A stretch of DNA of 10,260 bases, from assembly GCA_021298935.1 (NCBI GenBank), contig JAJTHR010000131.1:1-10260 (forward strand), read 5' to 3'. The stretch comes from Parachlamydia sp. Lineage in GTDB: Bacteria; Chlamydiota; Chlamydiia; Chlamydiales; Parachlamydiaceae. The stretch's first letter is position 1; each line of letters begins with the position of its first letter. Below are positions 4,783 through 10,260 of this stretch, piece by piece. The translations under genes and the position numbers were made by a program. The notes under the pieces are model-generated. The model saw only the letters and a program-made list of their open reading frames with translations, made no database searches and had not been told where the DNA came from.

Positions 4783-6981
4783 ATGGGCCAATCTAATCTA
4801 TCTATCATTGAAGCCGTAGAAACTTTAACTAATATTGTCGATTTGGATTTTGACCATGATTTTGGAATTGCACATCGTCATGAAATCATTCTGCAAAATG
4901 AGCGTATCCAATACAAAACCGTGCATTGGCTGGATCAAAAAGATGCTGGTGCTACTGTGAGTTTGATTCGCGAGACTTTTCGGGTCATCCTGCATTACCT
5001 AAAAAGTTTTTATCGTCAGGAATACAGTCATGTAACCGATCAAAAAACAATCGACGGCATCAAAACCATCATGGTCCTGGTTGGCGAAGCCGCTAAAAAA
5101 TTAGACAAATACACACGTATTTTTCAACAGTCGCAGAAAATTAGCGTCACTGAATTTAAGGAATTCAAGCAGCTGCAAGATTTCTATCTGACTAGAATAG
5201 CTCCTACAATCGACGAAAGATTGCTGAGCAAATGGGTTTTGGGCGTTTCCATGACCGGTCAACCGGACAAGGAAGTAGAGGAGCAGGCATCCACTGAAAC
5301 AGCTGGGGGGCTTGAGACAAGCCACGTTTTTGTCGATTTGGATGGTGTAAAGAAAGATATCGACTACGAGCTATTTTTTATTCGCAAGGAAGATGGAACG
5401 AGATTTTTCAGCCCTCGCTTGCTGCGCAACATTAAACTTGTCTGCGATTTTGGCAACTTTTTTGGAGAAAACAAGGGAGCCGATCCGCTTGAATTGATTA
5501 AAAATTGGAATGACAAAGTTTTGCAATCTTCTGCAATTGAATTGGTGAATCATTTAGGCGAAAAGATCGAATATTTTTTCCATGAATTACGTAAATATAA
5601 AAATCATGAAGTGGCTACCATCCTTAGCCATGCCATTATGGCATTGATGATGAGCGCCCATTCGCAAAATTTGCTTAAAAATAACCCTATAAAAAGCAGT
5701 TCGGAATATTTTAAAGACTTTTTACTTTTTTTAAGGGAAGCCCTGCACTCAACAACTTTCCAAAAATGGCTTGCTTATCCTCCGAAAGAGGAAAATAAAT
5801 TTTCAAGAGACCTTTTGGATTTATGCCATGCAATGACTCAGTATCTCTATAGGGGCTTGCATGGAATTCATGGAATGAATGGATTGATTAAACAAATTTC
5901 ACGCGACTCTAAACACCCTCTTCAGGAAAATGGACAGGAAAATACCGCGATTGCAAAAAAAATATTAAGCGACTATGCAGCCATGAGCAAACTTTTACGG
6001 CGCCATCCCAATGGTCCGCTTCATAAAGTGTTGAATGTATTGGAAGACGATGCCTTTCATGCATTCGATCCGTTGATGCAGGAATACCTCCCGCACGCCC
6101 TTTTTAACTTTTCTTGGGGAGAGGGTAAAATGGAGCACTTGCGCTTCCCTTGCCCGGTTTACCAGGAGTCGATCCATAAAGCGTTTGTCATTGAAGAATT
6201 TAAAGATTTTATCAGGGGGTATTCTTCAAATTCAGCCACATTAAGAGGGCATTTGTTATTTAATTTGCAGGACCGCACATCCTGGCGGGAACATAGCCGC
6301 TGCATTCTTTTGGAAGAGCTTCAAAATCATCCTGGAATGGAAGCTTTGACAGTTGTAACTCTTCCTTTCGATACAGATTTCTATCATCAATTGAATCCCT
6401 ACCATGAATTAAATCACGCCAATAGTTTTATGGAACAATTTAAGGAACATCTTTTCAGCGATCAATCGGGCTTCTACATTCCAACAGGGTTAATGGGGGA
6501 AGATTTTAAGCAATTTATCGATCGCTCTTTTTCCTTTATACATCGTTTCTTCTTTTCAGAAAAAAATGTGCTTCCAAGAGCTAAGCGGCTTGATTTCATA
6601 GAAGTTTTTTATGTCATGCTTGAGTTAAAAATTCTGGAAAGAATCAAGCCGCTTTCATTTAGCTTTACTTGCAAAGATAGCATCGATATTGGAGCAAGCC
6701 AAAGCGCTTCCCTTTTTACCTTCCTGAAACTTATTAAGGGGGAGCAATGGAGTGAAAAAGATTGGGAATTGCTTAATTTGACCCTTTATGGACCTGCACT
6801 GCTTGCTAGGGAGCGTTTAATGATCGCAGACCGCTTTAACAGGTTTGCCAGTTTCATTAAAACAGTCGAGTCCGCTGTAGAGGAAAAAGGGAAAGAGCTT
6901 CCCTTAATAATCGAAGAGGAAACAAAGCCGCTGTTTAGCCGGTCTTTGTTAAACAGCGATATGAGTCCAGCTTACATGTAA
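4783..6981 (+). CDS. Large uncharacterised soluble protein (732 aa)
   Basis: I do not recognise this family. The 732-residue product has no signal peptide, no membrane-length hydrophobic segment and no obvious repeat, and appears mainly helical and rich in Phe, Leu, Lys, Glu and His. A low-complexity acidic stretch around residues 160-175 (DKEVEEQASTET) may be a linker between an N-terminal helical domain (1-160) and the larger rest. The segment after the linker opens with HVFVDLDGVKKDIDYELFFIR, which resembles a beta strand followed by a charged helix. A His/Gly-rich patch, RGLHGIHGMNG, sits near residues 359-369. I find no Walker, HExxH, kinase or nuclease motif I would defend. The start at 4783 is fixed by AAGGA five bases upstream. 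Uninterrupted length and ordinary codon use argue for a real gene. It diverges from tRNA-Ser and converges on the M32 gene, so the neighbours give no functional clue. It is probably a lineage-specific protein; a secreted effector is possible but nothing in the sequence shows it. Confidence 0.85.
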   Translation: MGQSNLSIIEAVETLTNIVDLDFDHDFGIAHRHEIILQNERIQYKTVHWLDQKDAGATVSLIRETFRVILHYLKSFYRQEYSHVTDQKTIDGIKTIMVLVGEAAKKLDKYTRIFQQSQKISVTEFKEFKQLQDFYLTRIAPTIDERLLSKWVLGVSMTGQPDKEVEEQASTETAGGLETSHVFVDLDGVKKDIDYELFFIRKEDGTRFFSPRLLRNIKLVCDFGNFFGENKGADPLELIKNWNDKVLQSSAIELVNHLGEKIEYFFHELRKYKNHEVATILSHAIMALMMSAHSQNLLKNNPIKSSSEYFKDFLLFLREALHSTTFQKWLAYPPKEENKFSRDLLDLCHAMTQYLYRGLHGIHGMNGLIKQISRDSKHPLQENGQENTAIAKKILSDYAAMSKLLRRHPNGPLHKVLNVLEDDAFHAFDPLMQEYLPHALFNFSWGEGKMEHLRFPCPVYQESIHKAFVIEEFKDFIRGYSSNSATLRGHLLFNLQDRTSWREHSRCILLEELQNHPGMEALTVVTLPFDTDFYHQLNPYHELNHANSFMEQFKEHLFSDQSGFYIPTGLMGEDFKQFIDRSFSFIHRFFFSEKNVLPRAKRLDFIEVFYVMLELKILERIKPLSFSFTCKDSIDIGASQSASLFTFLKLIKGEQWSEKDWELLNLTLYGPALLARERLMIADRFNRFASFIKTVESAVEEKGKELPLIIEEETKPLFSRSLLNSDMSPAYM

Positions 6982-6995
6982 AAAGCAACAGCTTT
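6982..6995. terminator. Small hairpin between convergent 732-aa and M32 genes
   Basis: AAAGC (6982-6986) pairs with GCTTT (6991-6995) over an AACA loop in the 17-base convergent gap. The short A/T-rich stem would be weak, but it is flanked by AGTTTATT on the plus-strand side and by TACATG on the minus-strand side, so it fits better as the end of the 732-aa gene's transcript. Confidence 0.3.
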
Positions 6996-6998
6996 AGT

Positions 6999-8507
6999 TT
7001 ATTGATACTTATTTTTAATGTAGCGTAAGTAAGCCTCTTCAGAAAAAGGACGGTTTGTCGCTAACTGTAATAATTCTTTAGTAGAGTAGCGTTGTCCATG
7101 GCGGTAAATATTTTGATGCAGCCATTCTTTAATAAAAAGAAGGTCTCCTTCAGATACCCTATTTTCCCAATCGGGGTGATTTTTTTCAAAGGCTTCAAAA
7201 AGATGGGCTGCATATAAATTACCTAAACTATAGGTGGGGAAATAGCCAAAAGTTCCCATGGACCAATGGACATCTTGCAGGCAACCTTCGCTATTGTTTG
7301 AAGGGGTAATTCCTAAGTATTCCTGCATTTTGGCATTCCAGGCTTCAGGTATTTCACGCACATTCATGCTCCCTTCAATTAAAGCCTTTTCCAACTCAAA
7401 CCTTAGTATCACATGCAGGGGATAGGTGACTTCATCGGCTTCTACACGAATAAACGAGGGGTTGACCCGGTTGATAGCTTGGTAGAAAGCATCAGGATTA
7501 GCCACATCCAGCTGCCCCTTAAAAATTTCCTTAAGGATGGGAAGAAAGTAAATCCAAAAGGCTTTTGAGGAGCCTATTCGTGTTTCCCACCAACGGGATT
7601 GGCTTTCGTGGATACCAAGCGAGCGGGCTTCACCGAGCGGCGTGCCGTAGTGTTCAGCGGGCAATCCCATTTCATAGAGGGCATGTCCGGCTTCATGCAA
7701 AATGACATTGATATTGCTCATTAAGGAGGTAGGATGCAGGCGGGTGGTGATGCGGCTGTCGCTTGGGTGGCTTGAAGAAGAAAAGGGATGGGCCGAGAAA
7801 TCAACCCTGCCATATTCTGTCGAATATCCCATTTTTTCTAAAATTTTATGGCTAAAGGCGATTTGTTTTTCCTTGTCCCACCGGCCATGTAGAAAACTGT
7901 CATCTGTCGGACGCCCTGCGATGCGTTTAATGATTGGGGAAATTTCCTTTTGCAGGTGTGCGAAAAGGCGGCTTAACTCAGCCGTTTTCATGTCAGGCTC
8001 AAACTGATCTACCAAGGCATCATAGGGGTGATCGTCATACCCTAAGTAGTCGGCTTTTTTACGGCTTAAGCTCACCAAGCGATCAAGGAAGGGGGCAAAT
8101 TGCTGGAAGGATCCCGTTGTTTTTGTATTGCGCCAGACATTCATCGCCTGGGAGGAAAGTTTAGCAAAATCTTCGACGAAACGGGCAGGAAGAGCTTTGG
8201 ATTTTTTGTATTCACGCCTCCATTCGCTAACAGCAGCCGCTTGCTCGGGGCTTAAGCCTGCCGCATCTTTCAATTCGCCTGTTTCAATATCGACCAGTTT
8301 TTGCAGGGCATTTGCATATTTTTTGCTTGTTTTTTCCCGATGGATGAGGCCAGCCATTGTTTTGAGCTGCTCAGCTCGAATGGGGGCAGCACCTGCTGGC
8401 ATGTAGGTTTCCTGGTCCCAATCCAACAATGAGACGACGCCCTGCAAAGTTCTTGCGTGGTGAGAGAGCTCGTGGAGTGCTTTGTAGTTTTTCTGTGTAT
8501 CGTTCAT
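6999..8507 (-). CDS. M32 family metallocarboxypeptidase (carboxypeptidase Taq type)
   Basis: It removes C-terminal residues from peptides using an active-site divalent metal, and is cytosolic (no signal peptide). I place the start at the ATG at 8507, giving 502 residues, close to the family norm. It lies 7 nt after the murF-alr stop and has AGGA at the right distance. An upstream in-frame ATG at 8546 lies inside murF-alr and would add 13 unlikely residues. With the 8507 start all M32 signatures are present in order: HPF (240-242), DSRITT (250-255), HEAGH (271-275; His271 and His275 bind metal, Glu272 is catalytic), HESQ (300-303, with Glu301 as third ligand), IRVEAD (353-358) and GCLQDVHW (408-415). 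The enzyme looks complete and active. It is cotranscribed with murF-alr, probably by translational coupling. A peptide-recycling role is likely; a specific link to peptidoglycan is not shown by the sequence. Confidence 0.95.
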   Translation of the reverse strand: MNDTQKNYKALHELSHHARTLQGVVSLLDWDQETYMPAGAAPIRAEQLKTMAGLIHREKTSKKYANALQKLVDIETGELKDAAGLSPEQAAAVSEWRREYKKSKALPARFVEDFAKLSSQAMNVWRNTKTTGSFQQFAPFLDRLVSLSRKKADYLGYDDHPYDALVDQFEPDMKTAELSRLFAHLQKEISPIIKRIAGRPTDDSFLHGRWDKEKQIAFSHKILEKMGYSTEYGRVDFSAHPFSSSSHPSDSRITTRLHPTSLMSNINVILHEAGHALYEMGLPAEHYGTPLGEARSLGIHESQSRWWETRIGSSKAFWIYFLPILKEIFKGQLDVANPDAFYQAINRVNPSFIRVEADEVTYPLHVILRFELEKALIEGSMNVREIPEAWNAKMQEYLGITPSNNSEGCLQDVHWSMGTFGYFPTYSLGNLYAAHLFEAFEKNHPDWENRVSEGDLLFIKEWLHQNIYRHGQRYSTKELLQLATNRPFSEEAYLRYIKNKYQ

Positions 8508-8514
8508 AGTGATC

Positions 8515-10260
8515 CTATCTAAGTTGTGCCCCTTCCTCGTAGACAAACAGTCTTTGAATGCGCGGACCCAGGCAAGTGATTAATTCATGGATAATCGAGT
8601 TTCCCCTCCCGGCAAATTCTTCTGGGGAGATGTAATGGGCAAAGGCATCTTCGCCAAAAATTAAAACGCTATCACCGACAGCTGCATCCTCAATATCTGT
8701 AATGTCCACCATCATGTAATCCATGCAGATATTTCCGACCATGAATGCCTTTTGGCCATGGATCAGAACGTGGGCTTTTCCGCTATAATGGCGGTGAATG
8801 CCATCATAATAGCCGATGGGAAGCACTGCAATTTTTTCCATATCCCTTTCGACGCGGTAATTTCTGCCATAACTGACGGTGTCGCCTTTTTTGCAAATGT
8901 TAATTCCGACGATACGGGAAGTCAGGGTGAGGGCTAAACGTAAATCCATTTGGTTTTTAACAGAATCGGAGACATAAAGTCCATAGGCAGCTAACCCGAT
9001 ACGTACCATATTGTACTGTGGGAGGGAAAAACGAAGGGCACCGCTCGAATTGGCCGCATGCCTGAAGCGGGGTTTGATGCCATTTTCTTCCAACTGGCGG
9101 ATGGCTTGATCGAAGCTTTCGATTTGGGAAAGGGTGAATGCGTCTTCGGCCGGATCATCGGCACAAGCAAAATGGGTCATGATTCCTTCTAATTCAAGAT
9201 AGGGAGTGCCTGAAATCAATTGGCTTAAGAAAAGCGCTTCTTCAGGCCTGCAGCCAAATCGGCCCATTCCTGTATCGACATGAAGATGCACTTTTACTTT
9301 TTTCTCTTGCCTGGCTGCTTCTACCCCCATCTTTTTAATTAAATCGGAAGCCCCGACACCAATTTCTATGCCCCATTTGATCGCCTTTGCCGCTTCATCA
9401 TCAGTGACGTTGAGTGAAAATATCCGCTGCTCCGCCCCCGCTTTTTTTAAAGCAATCGCCTCGTCCAGATAAGACACCCCCAGGATATCAATTCCGCAGC
9501 CTAAGAGGAATTTCGCCATCCTGACGTCATCTGTGCCGTAAGCTAGCGCCTTTGCCATGAACATGATGGAGGTGCCGGGGGGGAGATTTGAGCGGATCAT
9601 GGCAATGTTATTTCTGATGGCCGCCAGGTTAATGGTGCATTGATTGTGCATTTGGCTCTCGTTAAAAACCTCTGCCAGGGTTTCAAGAGGAATTTTTTTC
9701 TCTCCTTTAAATAAAAGAAGGTCATTTTCATTGACATGGTTTTTTAAGTGATCAAAAAGAGCTTTCTCATTGCCGAAACAGGTGATTTCCGTTTCTTTGG
9801 ACTCTTTTTCCATGACCTCAATGAGAGGTTTAAAGGGCTTTTCGCCATATAAATAGAGATGCTTTAGCGAGGCTTTGGAAAGGGTTTTTCCGATTCTTTC
9901 ATATTCATGGGTATTCGAGTCCTGAGTTGTACGCATTCCACTGAAAACAAAGCTTTTATTTTGCTGATTGGAAGCAAAATTAAAAAGTTGCAAGGCATTA
10001 TCAATGGATAGGGGGTCTGAACAATAAGTGTCATTGATGATAAGCGATCCTGCAAAGGTTTTCCAAATTTCGGTTCTGGTTGGTTCAGGAGTATAATTAG
10101 ATAAAATTTCGCTAATTTGGGTGCTAGAAATGCCACTGAGCCAAGCTGCTTTAGAAGCAATATTGACTAAATTTAAAAAATAGCTGGAGGCATGTGTCAG
10201 CATTCCCTGAAATGCAGTATGATCGGGAAATTGTAGTTGATACTTCATTCGTTCAACTAA
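8515..10260 (-). CDS. MurF-Alr fusion (3' part): D-Ala-D-Ala-adding ligase C-terminus plus alanine racemase
   Basis: The reading frame is open to the right edge, so the 5' part of the gene is outside the window. The ATG at 10248 is internal, not the start: four in-frame codons precede it with no stop. Numbering from that Met, residues 1-200 match the end of the MurF central domain and the MurF C-terminal domain (INDTYCSDPLSIDNAL, 71-86, corresponds to the DDSYNANPxSm segment; LLLFKGEKKIPLE, 177-189, to the LLKGAR region). MurF ligates D-Ala-D-Ala to the UDP-MurNAc-tripeptide. Residues from about 203 form a complete PLP-dependent alanine racemase. The PLP lysine is K233 in MAKALAYG; HVDTGMGR is at 323-330, HAANSSG at 397-403 and RIGLAAYG at 416-423. 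The second catalytic residue is Tyr460 in TVSYGRNY, and GNICMD is at 505-510. The racemase therefore looks active. The order MurF then Alr is the fusion well known in Bacteroidota. The MurF ATP-binding part cannot be assessed. M32 follows after 7 nt. Confidence 0.93.
   Translation of the reverse strand, partial: LVERMKYQLQFPDHTAFQGMLTHASSYFLNLVNIASKAAWLSGISSTQISEILSNYTPEPTRTEIWKTFAGSLIINDTYCSDPLSIDNALQLFNFASNQQNKSFVFSGMRTTQDSNTHEYERIGKTLSKASLKHLYLYGEKPFKPLIEVMEKESKETEITCFGNEKALFDHLKNHVNENDLLLFKGEKKIPLETLAEVFNESQMHNQCTINLAAIRNNIAMIRSNLPPGTSIMFMAKALAYGTDDVRMAKFLLGCGIDILGVSYLDEAIALKKAGAEQRIFSLNVTDDEAAKAIKWGIEIGVGASDLIKKMGVEAARQEKKVKVHLHVDTGMGRFGCRPEEALFLSQLISGTPYLELEGIMTHFACADDPAEDAFTLSQIESFDQAIRQLEENGIKPRFRHAANSSGALRFSLPQYNMVRIGLAAYGLYVSDSVKNQMDLRLALTLTSRIVGINICKKGDTVSYGRNYRVERDMEKIAVLPIGYYDGIHRHYSGKAHVLIHGQKAFMVGNICMDYMMVDITDIEDAAVGDSVLIFGEDAFAHYISPEEFAGRGNSIIHELITCLGPRIQRLFVYEEGAQLR

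Noticed and set aside
7702..8406. Plus-strand open frames at 7702-8007, 7934-8164 and 8128-8406
   Set aside because: They lie wholly inside the M32 gene on the other strand, overlap one another, and have no recognisable protein features.
8508..8546. Longer start for the M32 gene at 8546
   Set aside because: It overlaps the murF-alr coding end, adds 13 residues not expected in the family, and the ATG at 8507 has a good ribosome site just after the murF-alr stop.
9864..10160. Minus-strand open frame of 98 codons
   Set aside because: It is a shifted frame inside the MurF part of murF-alr, where the main frame carries clear family motifs.

Overview
The window looks like a piece of an AT-rich chromosome from a host-associated bacterium with a diderm envelope and peptidoglycan precursor enzymes. 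An environmental chlamydia (Parachlamydiales-like) is my best guess. The reasons are a MurF-Alr fusion, an M32 carboxypeptidase, a Fic protein, readable Shine-Dalgarno sites, sigma70-like promoters and large lineage-specific hypothetical proteins. MurF-Alr fusions are best known from Bacteroidota, but the AAGGA ribosome sites and the TTGACc/TATAAg tRNA promoter argue against that phylum. The assignment is an inference from family knowledge and was not tested by any search.

Layout, left to right. Positions 1-160 hold a tandem array of 40-bp units made of alternating forward and inverted copies of the 10-mer TGGCCGTATT. The array runs into a probable promoter for a winged-helix/Fic protein (189-1562, +) whose catalytic motif is altered: the His is replaced by Gln and the core is a Doc-like VNKR. 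A hairpin separates it from a convergent beta-carbonic anhydrase with an export-type N-terminus (1620-2294, -). A divergent intergenic region leads to a YaiI/YqxD (DUF188) protein (2486-2950, +). A 343-bp non-coding gap follows, then a DUF21/CBS membrane protein that lacks the usual C-terminal CorC_HlyC domain (3294-4352, +).

A tRNA-Ser(UGA) gene with a clear promoter lies on the minus strand at 4533-4620. Next is a 732-residue soluble-looking protein that I do not recognise (4783-6981, +). It converges on a minus-strand pair: the 3' part of a murF-alr fusion gene (from the right window edge to 8515), followed after 7 nt by an M32 metallocarboxypeptidase (8507-6999).

Functionally, the right part supplies D-alanine and the D-Ala-D-Ala ligation step of peptidoglycan synthesis, with a general cytosolic carboxypeptidase in the same operon. 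The left part is a set of single genes with no shared pathway. By eye the left half is clearly more AT-rich than the murF-alr/M32 end. The most unusual element is the operator-like repeat array in front of a Fic protein that carries its own putative DNA-binding domain, which suggests an autoregulated gene.
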